From positions 248,001 to 312,000 of the forward strand of contig JAFAEO010000001.1 of NCBI GenBank assembly GCA_023423975.1: DNA of 64,000 nt. The letters run 5' to 3'. Made by a program: the position numbers and the translations under genes. This document shows, in pieces, positions 16,879-25,848 of the stretch. Each line of letters opens with the position of its first letter. The first letter of the stretch is position 1. The DNA is from Pseudomonadota bacterium (GTDB lineage Bacteria; Pseudomonadota; Gammaproteobacteria; Burkholderiales; Burkholderiaceae_B). The notes beneath the pieces are model-generated. The model saw nothing but the letters and a program-made list of their open reading frames with translations, did not search any database and had not been told where the DNA came from.

Positions 16879-17853
16879 TTACTTGCCTACCTTGAAGCCG
16901 GAATCGCGAACAACCGGTTCCCATTGCTGTCTGAATGCATCAATCGCCTTGCGCGTTTGCTCGGCATTGGCCTGTACCGGAACGAGATTGACCGAACGGA
17001 TCTCTTTCTGAACTGCCGCATCGCCCATGACTTTACTGATGGCATCACCCAGATACGTCACAACCTCATCATCCATGGAGGACGGCGCAAACACGGCATT
17101 CCAGCCTGTCGCGCGGATATCGATCCCGGCTTCGTGAAATGGTGCAACATCGGGCAGGCTCGCATCCCGCTTTTCGCTGGAAACGCCCAGCACCTTCACC
17201 TTGCCGCTTTTGGCCATGGGAATGAAAGTATCCAGCGTATCGATGGCAACCGGTATATTGGCGCCCGCCAGGTCTGTGAGCAATTGCGATGACCCTTTAT
17301 AGCCGACAATTTCGGGCTTTAACCCGAGTTTGTCGGCCAGCATGAGACCAAAAAAGTGCGGCAGGCTGCCGGTTGCCGGCACGCCGATGTTAAGCTGCTG
17401 CGGGTTGGCCTTGGCCCACTGCACGAACTGCTCGACTGTATTGACCTTGCTGGAGGCCGGCACGCCGAGCGCGAAACTATAGTCGGTGATAAGAGAAACC
17501 GGTTTGAAATCGACTTGCGGGTTGTAATTGAGATCCGAAAAAACAATCGGTGCAATTACAGTGACTGCCGGGTTACCCAGCATCAGAACGTTCGCCCCTT
17601 TTTTTGTATTTTTCAGGTCTGCCGCAGCAATTCTGCCTCCACCGCCTGGTTTGTTTTCCACGATGACAGGAACCCCGATTTCCTTGGCCAGCGCCCTGGC
17701 AACAATTCGCGCTGCGTTATCGCTTGCCCCTCCGGGAACATACCCGACCGTCAGGGTGACCGGTTCCGTAAACTTGGGGGTTTGCGCCCATGCGGTCATC
17801 GCTGCCGGCAGCAGGCCGGCAGCCAGCAACCATGGCCTGATACGTTTCAACAT
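16879..17853 (-). CDS. Bug family tripartite tricarboxylate transporter receptor
   Basis: The product is 324 aa, with a signal peptide (LLAAGLLPAAMTAWAQ) and the Bug/TctC fold: VTLTVGYVPGGASDNAARIVARAL, VIVENKPGGGGRIAAADL, and ATGSLPHFFGLMLADKLG. Bug proteins are periplasmic receptors for carboxylates and other small molecules, and are very numerous in Bordetella and its relatives. The ATG at 17853 is preceded by GGAG; the frame to 17910 lacks a signal peptide at its start. No TctA/TctB membrane genes are adjacent, as is usual for orphan Bugs. Co-transcription with the sulfatase suggests a sulfated or phosphonate ligand. Confidence 0.92.
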   Translation of the reverse strand: MLKRIRPWLLAAGLLPAAMTAWAQTPKFTEPVTLTVGYVPGGASDNAARIVARALAKEIGVPVIVENKPGGGGRIAAADLKNTKKGANVLMLGNPAVTVIAPIVFSDLNYNPQVDFKPVSLITDYSFALGVPASSKVNTVEQFVQWAKANPQQLNIGVPATGSLPHFFGLMLADKLGLKPEIVGYKGSSQLLTDLAGANIPVAIDTLDTFIPMAKSGKVKVLGVSSEKRDASLPDVAPFHEAGIDIRATGWNAVFAPSSMDDEVVTYLGDAISKVMGDAAVQKEIRSVNLVPVQANAEQTRKAIDAFRQQWEPVVRDSGFKVGK

Positions 17854-18065
17854 TTGAGTCTCCTTATTTTCGTTATAGCCCATGTTGCGCCAGCAATAAC
17901 CGGCGTGCACAGCAGCAACAGAGCCTGGATAAGATCATTATTCTAGCGGAATTGCCGATAGATAGCGCGTATGACACGGATCATCAGCGATGGGGGAGCC
18001 ATGAAGAATATATGGAGCGTCCGGCGCAGCTTACAACTTGCATATGTTGCGACTTGGCGGCAATT

Positions 18066-18530
18066 TTAGTGATGGGCCGGCCGGGGCGCTCTTCGTAACG
18101 GTTGTTCCGCTGTGGACAGATGCAGCAAATCGCGCAGCTCGTTACGCTGGCCCAGCAAGTCTTGCAATGTGTACTTATCCAGCACGGCCAGAAACGCCCG
18201 GGTTGCTTCACGAAACACCGACGGCAGCGTGCAGGGGCCCGCGATGGCACAGGACGAACAATCGACCAGATCAATATCGCCCTCGGTATGACGCACGAGT
18301 TGACCTATGATGATTTGCTCTACCGGCAGTCCCAGCCTGATGCCCCCGTTGCGGCCGCGCAGCGTTTCAATATAACCCAGTTGCCCCAGATGCTGCACCA
18401 CCTTCATCAGGTGATTCTGGGAGATGTCGTAGGCACGCGCAATTTCGGCGATGGATGAAAGCCCATCGTCGCGCGAGCCCAGAAAAATCAGTACCCGCAG
18501 TGCGTAATCTGTGTATTGAGTCAGTCTCAT
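18066..18530 (-). CDS. nsrR: Rrf2 family nitric-oxide-sensing repressor NsrR
   Basis: The product is 154 aa. It has the Rrf2 winged helix (RLTQYTDYALRVLIFLGSR, SQNHLMKVVQHLGQLGYIETLRGRNGG) and the three cysteines of an Fe-S cluster in CSSCAIAGPC near residues 91-99, the NsrR pattern. Nitric oxide destroys the cluster and releases DNA. The ATG at 18530 follows GAGG; the longer frame to 18581 is rejected because MRLTQYTDYALR is the conserved family start. It is divergent from hmp, and the intergenic region holds a near-consensus NsrR box, so NsrR very likely represses hmp. Confidence 0.92.
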   Translation of the reverse strand: MRLTQYTDYALRVLIFLGSRDDGLSSIAEIARAYDISQNHLMKVVQHLGQLGYIETLRGRNGGIRLGLPVEQIIIGQLVRHTEGDIDLVDCSSCAIAGPCTLPSVFREATRAFLAVLDKYTLQDLLGQRNELRDLLHLSTAEQPLRRAPRPAHH

Positions 18531-18590
18531 ATAGACCTCGGCATGCGCTTTGACTGTTGCAATAAATATGCAATATAACATTCATCTGAC

Positions 18591-18613
18591 TTGCATATTA
18601 AAATTATTTGCAA
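18591..18613. promoter_or_regulatory. Second AT-rich inverted repeat upstream of nsrR and hmp
   Basis: TTGCATAT pairs with ATTTGCAA (one mismatch) around a 7-base AT centre. It lies just before the stronger NsrR box. It could be a secondary site or a promoter element; the sequence alone does not decide. Confidence 0.3.
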
Positions 18614-18614
18614 T

Positions 18615-18637
18615 AAGATGCATTTAAAATGAATGTT
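18615..18637. promoter_or_regulatory. NsrR box between nsrR and hmp
   Basis: AAGATGCATTT, one central A, then AAATGAATGTT: an 11-1-11 inverted repeat that closely matches the known NsrR consensus (AANATGCATTT half-sites). It lies 187 bases before the hmp ATG and 85 bases before the nsrR ATG, so it could serve both promoters. Confidence 0.75.
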
Positions 18638-18823
18638 ATAAAGACAATGTCGGTTCCCAGTCCCTGCATGTATCGCCAACACATTTGAAATGTGCACTAT
18701 CTGAAATATCCACATTTGAAATTTTCACATCTGTCATTGTCCTTGCCTGCCCTATTTTCATTGATCGCCCGACAGCCACGCTGTCATGCTGAACCAGCCC
18801 CAACCTACTACAGGAGCTCCGCC

Positions 18824-20047
18824 ATGTCTCAACCCGCCGTTACCTCTCTGGATCCCGATACCATCCGCATCGTAAAGGCCACCGTGCCTGCTTTGCAGAC
18901 GCATGGCGCAGCCATTACTGCAAAAATGTATGACCGGCTTTTCAAGGATGAACATATCCGTAACCTGTTCAATCACGCGAACCAGGCCAATGGCCAGCAG
19001 ATCAATGCGCTGGCGGGGGCCATTCTGGCTTATGCGGAAAATATCGACAATCTGGGTGCATTGCTGCCAGCGGTCGAGCGCATCGCACATAAGCATGTGG
19101 GGTTTCACATCCTGCCAGAGCACTATCCGTACGTGGCCAGGGCGCTGCTGGGTGCGATCAGGGACGTTCTGGGCGATGCCGCTACAGATGAAATACTTCA
19201 GGCCTGGGGCCAGGCCTACTGGTTCCTGGCTGGCATTCTGCAAAACAGGGAAAGCGCACTGCGCGAGACTATAGAGCAGGCACCTGGCGGCTGGACCGGC
19301 TGGCGCGATTTTGTGGTCAGCGAAAAAATTCGCGAAAGCAGCACCATTACCTCATTCATTTTGCGCCCGGTTGACGGCGGACCGGTCATTCGCCACAAGC
19401 CCGGACAATACATCACCTTCCGCTTTAACGCTCCGGAACAGGCCGGCATCAAGCGCAACTATTCCATTTCCTGCGCCCCCAATGGCCAGTACTATCGGAT
19501 TTCCGTTAAACGCGCACAAGACAGCCAGGGGGGGTCACGCTTCATGCACGATCAAGTTCAGGTTGGCACCACGCTTGAGATAACACCACCGGCAGGCGAC
19601 TTTTATCTGCCGGACAGTCCCCAACGGCCGGTTGTCTTGCTGTCTGGCGGTGTTGGCCTGACACCCATGGTCAGCATGCTTGAGACCATTTATCAACAAC
19701 ACCCGCAATTACCCGTGCATTACGTACACAGCACCATGAGCAGCCAGACCCATGCCATGGGTCAGCATGTACAGACACTGGCCCACAAACTGGCCCACAC
19801 AAAAGTGTCGACTTTTTATAGCGAGCCGCAGGCGACCGACCTGGCTGGAGCAAATCACGACGTATCGGGCATGATTTCGCTTGACTGGCTGACCCGTAAC
19901 ACACCGGTGCAAGACGCGGATTATTACATCTGTGGACCCAAGGAATTCATGCGCGTGTTTGTCAACGGGCTGGCGGCCAATGGCGTACCCACCGAGCGCA
20001 TTCATTACGAATTCTTCGGCCCGACAGACGAACTACTTGCCGCCTGA
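18824..20047 (+). CDS. hmp: Flavohaemoprotein (nitric oxide dioxygenase)
   Basis: The product is 407 aa, close to the usual 396-403. Residues 1-140 are the globin domain (VPALQTHGAAITAKMYDRLF, and HVGFHILPEHYPYVARALL with the proximal His). The rest is a ferredoxin-reductase module: FAD site RNYSISCAPN near 215 and NAD(P) site VVLLSGGVGLTPMVSMLE near 270, ending in ADYYICGPKEFM. It converts NO and O2 to nitrate with NAD(P)H in the cytoplasm. GGAG stands 7 bases before the ATG at 18824; the open frame from 18692 adds an unrelated stretch and is rejected. It is divergent from nsrR and sits behind an NsrR box. Confidence 0.96.
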   Translation: MSQPAVTSLDPDTIRIVKATVPALQTHGAAITAKMYDRLFKDEHIRNLFNHANQANGQQINALAGAILAYAENIDNLGALLPAVERIAHKHVGFHILPEHYPYVARALLGAIRDVLGDAATDEILQAWGQAYWFLAGILQNRESALRETIEQAPGGWTGWRDFVVSEKIRESSTITSFILRPVDGGPVIRHKPGQYITFRFNAPEQAGIKRNYSISCAPNGQYYRISVKRAQDSQGGSRFMHDQVQVGTTLEITPPAGDFYLPDSPQRPVVLLSGGVGLTPMVSMLETIYQQHPQLPVHYVHSTMSSQTHAMGQHVQTLAHKLAHTKVSTFYSEPQATDLAGANHDVSGMISLDWLTRNTPVQDADYYICGPKEFMRVFVNGLAANGVPTERIHYEFFGPTDELLAA

Positions 20048-20296
20048 GAGGCACCTGCACGGGCACGATCTGCACAGAAATGATCCGCAAGGACATGATT
20101 TGCCCGGCAAGCGTCATCGGCTCCACCCACAGACCGCATGAACGCGGCGAGCAGTATAAGCGGCGAACCAGGCTGTAGGCGCACGCAATACCGGCGCTTG
20201 CTGTATATCGCAGCGGCTTGCGCGCCCCGGGATATAATCGGATAACGTAATCAACAGGTCAGGGCACAATATGCCCTGGCTGCGCATCCGGGTCAT

Positions 20297-20917
20297 ATGA
20301 TTATCCTGTCCGTACTTTATGTCGTTGCTATCGTTGCCGAATCCATGACCGCAGCGCTGGCGGCCGGCCGTCGCAGCATGGACTGGGTTGGCGTTTGCCT
20401 GCTCGGATGCATTACAGCGCTGGGCGGAGGCTCGGTCAGGGATATTCTTCTGGACCATCATCCATTGACCTGGGTCGCCCATCCGCATTATCTTGTCATC
20501 ACAACCGTGGCCGCTCTGGCCACAATCGCACTTGCTCGCGTCATGCACCGCCTGCACCACCTCTTTCTATTTCTGGATGCTGTAGGTCTGGTGGTGTTTA
20601 CTATCATCGGTTGCAATGTAGCGTTGGAATTGAATTTGCCTTTAATGATCGTCATCATTTCGGGGATGATCACCGGCTGTGTAGGCGGAGTCCTGCGTGA
20701 TATTCTGTGCAACGATATCCCGCTGCTCTTTCGCAGCGAACTTTACGCTAGCGTATCGATCGTGACTGGCCTGCTGTATGTTGCCGGCCTGCATTTTGGC
20801 CTTAATCACGAGCTGGTCATGAGCATCGCGCTGCTGTCCGGCCTGACCCTGCGTATGCTGGCCTTACGGTTTAAGTGGAATATGCCCAAATTTATTTATA
20901 ACCGCGATGAACACTGA
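20297..20917 (+). CDS. TRIC/UPF0126 family membrane protein (YadS-like)
   Basis: The product is 206 aa with seven hydrophobic helices and the duplicated signature of the family: ALGGGSVRDILLDHHP near 44 and GCVGGVLRDILCNDIP near 129. The fold is that of trimeric intracellular cation channels; some bacterial members have been described as glycine transporters, so the cargo is unsettled. It stands alone and has no strong ribosome binding site before the ATG at 20297. I see nothing in the 249 bases between hmp and this gene. The last 15 residues are basic and aromatic. Confidence 0.88.
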   Translation: MIILSVLYVVAIVAESMTAALAAGRRSMDWVGVCLLGCITALGGGSVRDILLDHHPLTWVAHPHYLVITTVAALATIALARVMHRLHHLFLFLDAVGLVVFTIIGCNVALELNLPLMIVIISGMITGCVGGVLRDILCNDIPLLFRSELYASVSIVTGLLYVAGLHFGLNHELVMSIALLSGLTLRMLALRFKWNMPKFIYNRDEH

Positions 20918-21141
20918 TCGCTCAGGCGCACAGCCGATATTACGATAGCCAGATCACACCTTGGCCGCAGTCAGATTTGCAGGCCTATTCCCCCATTAGT
21001 AAATACCCCTACTCCCCACTGGCAAATCGGCCACGTGGACTCATAGATTACGACCATCTGGCTCTGTATCTGCTGCTTCATTGCCTGTACATTCGTCTCC
21101 CAAAGCAAAAATAATAAAAATGTGTATACAGGAGATAATTG

Positions 21142-22560
21142 ATGGATATCGATAGTAAAAACCAGCTGCAGCACTCGTTAAAGCCGCGGCATATGTCAAT
21201 GATTGCACTTGGCGGTGTGATCGGAGCCGGGCTGTTTGTTGGCAGTTCGGTTGTAGTAAAAAATGCAGGCCCTGCGGCCCTTATTTCGTTTCTGATCACC
21301 GGCATCCTGATTATTCTGGTCATGCGCATGCTCGGCGAAATGGCTTCCTCACTACCGGTTGTCGGTTCGTTCTACGAATACGCCCGCAGCGCTTTCCGCG
21401 AGCAGCCTGGCAAGGCCGAATTTGCCGGCTTCATGACCGGCTGGATGTACTGGTACTTCTGGGTTATTGTGGTGGCGATCGAAGCAATCGCCGGCGCCAA
21501 GCTCATCCAGTTCTGGCTACCCAATATTCCTTCCTGGGAAATCAGTCTCACGCTGATGGCCGTTCTGACCGTCACCAATCTGTTCTCGGTCAAATCCTAT
21601 GGCGAATTCGAGTTCTGGTTCTCCTCGATCAAAGTGGCCGCGATTGTGGTGTTTCTGTTTCTGAGCGGGCTGTTCCTGCTGGGCATGTGGCCCAACCATC
21701 AGGCAGTAGGCCTGGGTGAAATGCTCAATCATGGCGGCTTCATGCCTAATGGCTGGGGGCCGGTACTTTCTGGTGCGGTAGCTGCGACTGGCTTTTATTT
21801 CGGCGCGGAAATTGTCACTATTGCCGCCGCAGAAACGGCCGATCCGGCCAAGTCGGTGGCCAAGGCGACTAATTCGGTTATCAGCCGGGTCCTGTTCTTT
21901 TATGTCGGTTCGGTATTTTTTGTTGTCTGCCTGGTGCCCTGGAACTCCGAGGCTATCTCCACGCCTTATGTAAGCGCACTGCAGGTCATGCAGATCCCTT
22001 ACGCGCCGCACATCATGAACGCAGTCATTCTGGTGGCCGTGCTCTCATGTCTGAACTCAGGCCTTTATGCCGCCTCTCGCATGATATTTGCCCTGACCCG
22101 CAACGGTGATGCACCACAGGCGCTGGCCCGCGTGTCGGAAAATGGCGTGCCGATACGGGCCATTATTTTTTCCACCCTGTTCGGCTATGCGGCCATTGTC
22201 GTGTCTTACTACTCGCCCGACGGTATCTTTCCGTTTCTCGTGGAGTCTTATGGCACGGTGGCATTGGTGGTCTATATCCTGATTGCCATATCCCACATCA
22301 GGCTGCGCAGAAGAATGGAACAGAACTGCCCCGAACGCATCCGGGTGCGCATGTGGTGCTTTCCCTATCTGAGTTATCTGGCCATTGCCGGCATGCTCAG
22401 CATCCTTGGCGCGATGGCGTTTTTGCCTGAACAGAAAAAGGCGTTCTGGTTCGGCCTGATCAGTCTGTTCATCTGCGCACTTGCCTTCCTGCTGTCCAGA
22501 TACTGGCGTCAGGACAAAACATTTAAACCGGATGTCACTCGCAGTGTGCTTGAACCCTAG
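21142..22560 (+). CDS. Amino acid permease, GABA/proline permease type (APC family)
   Basis: The product is 472 aa with 12 predicted membrane helices. MIALGGVIGAGLFVGSSVVV near 15 is the family's unwound-helix substrate site, followed by RMLGEMASSLPVVGSFYEYA and FYFGAEIVTIAAAETADPAK, all close to GabP of enterobacteria. It is a proton-driven importer in the inner membrane; GABA is the best guess, with proline or aromatic amino acids possible. The ATG at 21142 follows GGAG at 7 bases. No gabD/gabT genes are near. It converges on the SSB-like gene with a 16-base gap. Confidence 0.88.
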   Translation: MDIDSKNQLQHSLKPRHMSMIALGGVIGAGLFVGSSVVVKNAGPAALISFLITGILIILVMRMLGEMASSLPVVGSFYEYARSAFREQPGKAEFAGFMTGWMYWYFWVIVVAIEAIAGAKLIQFWLPNIPSWEISLTLMAVLTVTNLFSVKSYGEFEFWFSSIKVAAIVVFLFLSGLFLLGMWPNHQAVGLGEMLNHGGFMPNGWGPVLSGAVAATGFYFGAEIVTIAAAETADPAKSVAKATNSVISRVLFFYVGSVFFVVCLVPWNSEAISTPYVSALQVMQIPYAPHIMNAVILVAVLSCLNSGLYAASRMIFALTRNGDAPQALARVSENGVPIRAIIFSTLFGYAAIVVSYYSPDGIFPFLVESYGTVALVVYILIAISHIRLRRRMEQNCPERIRVRMWCFPYLSYLAIAGMLSILGAMAFLPEQKKAFWFGLISLFICALAFLLSRYWRQDKTFKPDVTRSVLEP

Positions 22561-22576
22561 CACAACCGGATCAGCT

Positions 22577-23041
22577 TCATGACCAATAGCTGACTGATCC
22601 CCTGCCCGATACCGGGGTGGGGCTGCGTAAGCCATTATCCATCTGGCCGTTGCTCAAACCCCAGCCATGGCAGAATGCTGAAAGCGGCGAGCAATAACGT
22701 CGCGTTACCCGCACGATGTTGATTTGCCTGGCTTCAATCTCGCATACCGTTCCGCTGTGACCCGTTACGCCGTCCCGAAAATGCCGGCGCCGCAGTGGGC
22801 CACGTAACCACAGCGAGTCTCCCTGGTGCATGGACCATGCCACCTGTTCTGCCTGAATTCCATACAACACGGCGTCATGATGCTCGCTGCTTATGATGAT
22901 TTCATTTGTATATTCGTCACGCTGCTCGCTGCGGGTTTCAAGTGTAATGCGCAACACAGCCGTGCCATCTGGAAAATAGTGCAGATACGGATCGGCAAGC
23001 AAGTCGCCCTGCACAGTCATTTCATTAAAATATCGTTGCAT
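22577..23041 (-). CDS. Single-stranded DNA-binding protein-like (OB fold)
   Basis: The product is 154 aa. The first 105 residues follow the SSB OB-fold pattern (NEMTVQGDLLADPYLHYFPDGTAV with strand 1, ITLETRSEQR, HHDAVLYGIQAEQVAWSMHQGDSLWLRGPLR, CEIEARQINIV). The tail is short and lacks the acidic DDDIPF-type tip that housekeeping SSB uses to bind partners. It is therefore probably a second, specialised SSB-family protein. The ATG at 23041 has GGAG 6 bases upstream. It converges on the permease gene and stands about 100 bases before the zinc-receptor stop codon. Confidence 0.7.
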   Translation of the reverse strand: MQRYFNEMTVQGDLLADPYLHYFPDGTAVLRITLETRSEQRDEYTNEIIISSEHHDAVLYGIQAEQVAWSMHQGDSLWLRGPLRRRHFRDGVTGHSGTVCEIEARQINIVRVTRRYCSPLSAFCHGWGLSNGQMDNGLRSPTPVSGRGSVSYWS

Positions 23042-23149
23042 CGCGCACTCCACATCGTCAAAAGCAACGGGGCGACCCTGCGCCGCCCCTGTTTAACTCG
23101 GTTCAAACCACGCCAGGCGCACGCCAGCAAGCGCCCTCGGCAGCGGCAA

Positions 23150-24124
23150 CTATTTTTTCAGAATTGCCTTGGTAATGGTGTCAGCGTTGTATTGCATCAT
23201 CTTCAGATAGGTCGAGGCGGGCTCATCGGGGCCAGACAGCGCATCCGAATACAGCTTGCCGCCCACAGCCACGTTGCCTTCCGAGGCAATCTGCTTGATC
23301 AGGGCCGGATTGCTGATGTTTTCCATGAACACGGCAGACCCTTTGTCTTCCCGGATCTGGCGGATAATCGCCGCAACATCCGCGGCCGTCGCTTCCGTTG
23401 CAGACGAAGTGCCCTCGGGCGCCAGCAACGTCAGGCCATAGGCAGCGCCCAGATAGCCGAAGGCATCATGCGACGTAATGAGTGTGCGTTTGTCTTCGGG
23501 CAATGCGGCAAACGCCGCTTTGACAGACTCATGCAGCGCCTGCAGTTTTTGCGTATACGCACTGGCATTCGCCTTGTATACATCGCACCCGTCGCTGTCT
23601 ACCTTGCACAAGGCCTCGGCAATATTTTTCACGTAAATCATGGCGTTGGGTACAGATTGCCAGGCATGAGGGTCATATTCGCCATGATCATGTTCATGAG
23701 CATGATCGTGATCGTGATCGTGGCCATGATCGTGATCATCATGAGCCGGCTCTGCCCCATGCCCGTGTTCGTCTTCGGTGTTTTTCAGGGGCTCAATGCC
23801 CTTGGTGACCTCCACCACGGGGGCCTTGGTTTCGCTGGATTTGGCCAGCCGCTGCATAAACGTATCGAACTGCAAGCCATTGGCCAGCACCAGGTCCGCA
23901 CGCTTGAACGCGATCACGTCCGCCGGCTTGGGTTCGTAGGCATGGGCGTCGCCATTGGCCGGAACAATGGACTTGACCACGACACGGTCCCCACCCACCT
24001 GTCGGGCAAAGTCATCAATAATGGAGAAGCTGGTCACGACATTGACCGGTGCGGCGCTGGCACCACTCATGAAAGCCATGCCAATGGCGCCGGAAATAAA
24101 AAGCTGCTTGAAGACTGTCTGCAC
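23150..24124 (-). CDS. znuA: Zinc ABC transporter substrate-binding protein
   Basis: The product is 324 aa if it starts at the GTG at 24124, which gives a clean signal peptide (KQLFISGAIGMAFMSGASAAP) and has AGAGG 6 bases upstream. An ATG at 24202 extends the N-terminus by 26 residues but has no ribosome binding site. Cluster A-I metal-receptor features are SFSIIDDFARQVGGDRV, GDAHAYEPKPADV (first His), a His/Asp-rich loop (about residues 120-150), YDPHAWQSVPNA and TSHDAFGYLGAAYG. The loop is typical of zinc rather than manganese receptors. No znuB, znuC or zur is adjacent. A Zur-like operator lies upstream. Confidence 0.9.
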   Translation of the reverse strand: MQTVFKQLFISGAIGMAFMSGASAAPVNVVTSFSIIDDFARQVGGDRVVVKSIVPANGDAHAYEPKPADVIAFKRADLVLANGLQFDTFMQRLAKSSETKAPVVEVTKGIEPLKNTEDEHGHGAEPAHDDHDHGHDHDHDHAHEHDHGEYDPHAWQSVPNAMIYVKNIAEALCKVDSDGCDVYKANASAYTQKLQALHESVKAAFAALPEDKRTLITSHDAFGYLGAAYGLTLLAPEGTSSATEATAADVAAIIRQIREDKGSAVFMENISNPALIKQIASEGNVAVGGKLYSDALSGPDEPASTYLKMMQYNADTITKAILKK

Positions 24125-24211
24125 GTGAAACCTCTGGATGAAAAATGGGACCGCGCGGCCTCGCACGGGGGCAAATGAATATAAAGCCAATAGATAGGTC
24201 ATTTTTGGTGA

Positions 24212-24226
24212 TGTTATAACATAACA
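24212..24226. promoter_or_regulatory. Putative Zur box upstream of znuA
   Basis: TGTTATAACATAACA: the half-sites TGTTAT and ATAACA flank a 3-base centre, matching the GTTAT-N3-ATAAC type of Zur operator known in proteobacteria. It lies 88 bases before the preferred znuA start, in an AT-rich section suited to a promoter. It would repress znuA when zinc is plentiful. Confidence 0.65.
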
Positions 24227-24376
24227 TAAAAATCGTCAATAAATTCGATCATATCCGTCACCTTTATCACTCCAATCAGTTCTTTTCCGCTGAAAAAGAA
24301 TCAGGTATTCTTTAGCCTGCGAAGGCGGGGAGAAGCCTTTGCCAAAAATCAATTCAATATAAAGGAGTGAAGTACG

Positions 24377-25738
24377 ATGCAGTATTTAGACGTACTGAAG
24401 ACATTTTTTGACACCGTGGGCGGTTGGGTGTGGGGCCCCGTCATGCTCGTGTTCCTGGTCGGAACCGGTGTTTATCTGACCCTGCGACTGGCATTTCTGC
24501 AATTTACCATGCTGCCCTTCGCGCTCAAGCAAGCGTTTACGCCCCACCCCAAAAAGAGCGATGGCAGCGATGATCAGGGAGATATTTCCCATTTTGGCGC
24601 ACTCATGACTGCCCTTTCAGCCACCATCGGCACCGGCAATATTGCCGGCGTGGCAACAGCGGTGGTTCTGGGCGGGCCCGGCGCCGTTTTCTGGATGTGG
24701 ATCACCGCCATTTTCGGCATGGCCACCAAGTTCGGCGAAGGCGTACTGGCGGTCAAATACCGGATCGTCAATGACCGCGGCGAGATGTCCGGCGGGCCCA
24801 TGTATTACATTGAACGCGGCCTGAACTGGAAATGGCTTGCCATTTTGTTCGCGCTGTTTGGTACCCTGGCTTCTTTCGGCATCGGCAGTTCAGTGCAGTC
24901 CAATTCAGTCGCCCATTCAATACAAGCCAGTTTTGGCCTGGATCCCATGATTACCGGAATCGTGCTCACTGTGTTGACAGCGGTCGTGATCCTGGGCGGC
25001 ATCAAGAGCATTGCGGTTGCATCATCGTTCATTGTGCCGTTCATGGCCATTTTTTATGTCGCTGGCGGGCTGATCATTATTTTCATGCATCTGGATCTGC
25101 TGGGCCCGGCCTTTGCCACGATCTTGCGTGATGCGTTCAGTGGCGAAGCCGTCGCAGGCGGCGCCATTGGCACCGTCATCCGCTATGGCGTGGCGCGGGG
25201 TGTATTTTCAAATGAGGCAGGGATGGGTAGCGCGCCGATCGCCGCTGCTGCTGCAAAAACCGATCACCCGGTGCGCCAGGCTCTGGTATCCATGACAGGT
25301 ACTTTCCTTGACACCATTGTGGTCTGCAGCATAACCGGCCTTGTGCTGGTCATGGGCGGCATTTACACCAATGGCGAGACCGGCGCTGCGCTGACCACCC
25401 AAACGTTCAACCTGTTGCTGCCGGGCCCCGGCGGCTGGATCGTCACCATTGGGCTGGTCTTCTTCGCCTACTCCACAATTCTGGGTTGGTGCTATTACGG
25501 CGAAAAATGTGCGTCCTATCTGCTGGGCGAATGGTTTGTACTGCCCTATCGGATTATTTATGTAGCCAGTGTGATGATCGGCACGATTGCCAGCCTGGAC
25601 CTGGTCTGGGCCGCTGCCGATACCTTCAATGGCCTGATGGCGGTACCCAACCTGATTGCCTTGGTATTATTGTCAGGGGTGGTTGTCAAGGAAACCCGAG
25701 ACTTTATCGCCAAACGTAAATCGGGCGAATTGCCATAA
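24377..25738 (+). CDS. Sodium:alanine symporter family protein (AGCS)
   Basis: The product is 453 aa, full length for the AGCS family. Helices begin at about residue 15 (MLVFLVGTGVYLTLRLAF). Family landmarks are ALSATIGTGNIAGVATAVVLGGPGAVFWMW near 75, GEMSGGPMYYIERGL near 136, GVARGVFSNEAGMGSAPIAAAAA near 273 and GWCYYGEKCASYLLG near 375. It takes up alanine, glycine or a related neutral amino acid with Na+. GGAG stands 9 bases before the ATG. It is the second AGCS gene in the window; the other is truncated at the window start. A strong inverted repeat follows the gene. Confidence 0.93.
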   Translation: MQYLDVLKTFFDTVGGWVWGPVMLVFLVGTGVYLTLRLAFLQFTMLPFALKQAFTPHPKKSDGSDDQGDISHFGALMTALSATIGTGNIAGVATAVVLGGPGAVFWMWITAIFGMATKFGEGVLAVKYRIVNDRGEMSGGPMYYIERGLNWKWLAILFALFGTLASFGIGSSVQSNSVAHSIQASFGLDPMITGIVLTVLTAVVILGGIKSIAVASSFIVPFMAIFYVAGGLIIIFMHLDLLGPAFATILRDAFSGEAVAGGAIGTVIRYGVARGVFSNEAGMGSAPIAAAAAKTDHPVRQALVSMTGTFLDTIVVCSITGLVLVMGGIYTNGETGAALTTQTFNLLLPGPGGWIVTIGLVFFAYSTILGWCYYGEKCASYLLGEWFVLPYRIIYVASVMIGTIASLDLVWAAADTFNGLMAVPNLIALVLLSGVVVKETRDFIAKRKSGELP

Positions 25739-25848
25739 CCGAGCGCCAGAGGCAACGCAGCAGTCTTCAGGGCCGCTGCAAGCCCTGGCGCTTGGCCGCA
25801 ATACAAGCGCCTGCCAAAGCAAAAGACAGCGCGCATATCGCAACAAGA

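Noticed and set aside
23690..23760. Simple-sequence repeat of CATGAT/GATCAT units
   Set aside because: It encodes the His/Asp-rich zinc-binding loop of ZnuA and needs no other explanation.
22826..24178. Long open frame on the plus strand opposite znuA
   Set aside because: It is rich in His, Arg and Ile runs and lies antisense to a protein with clear ABC-receptor motifs, signal peptide and upstream Zur box. It has no motif of its own.
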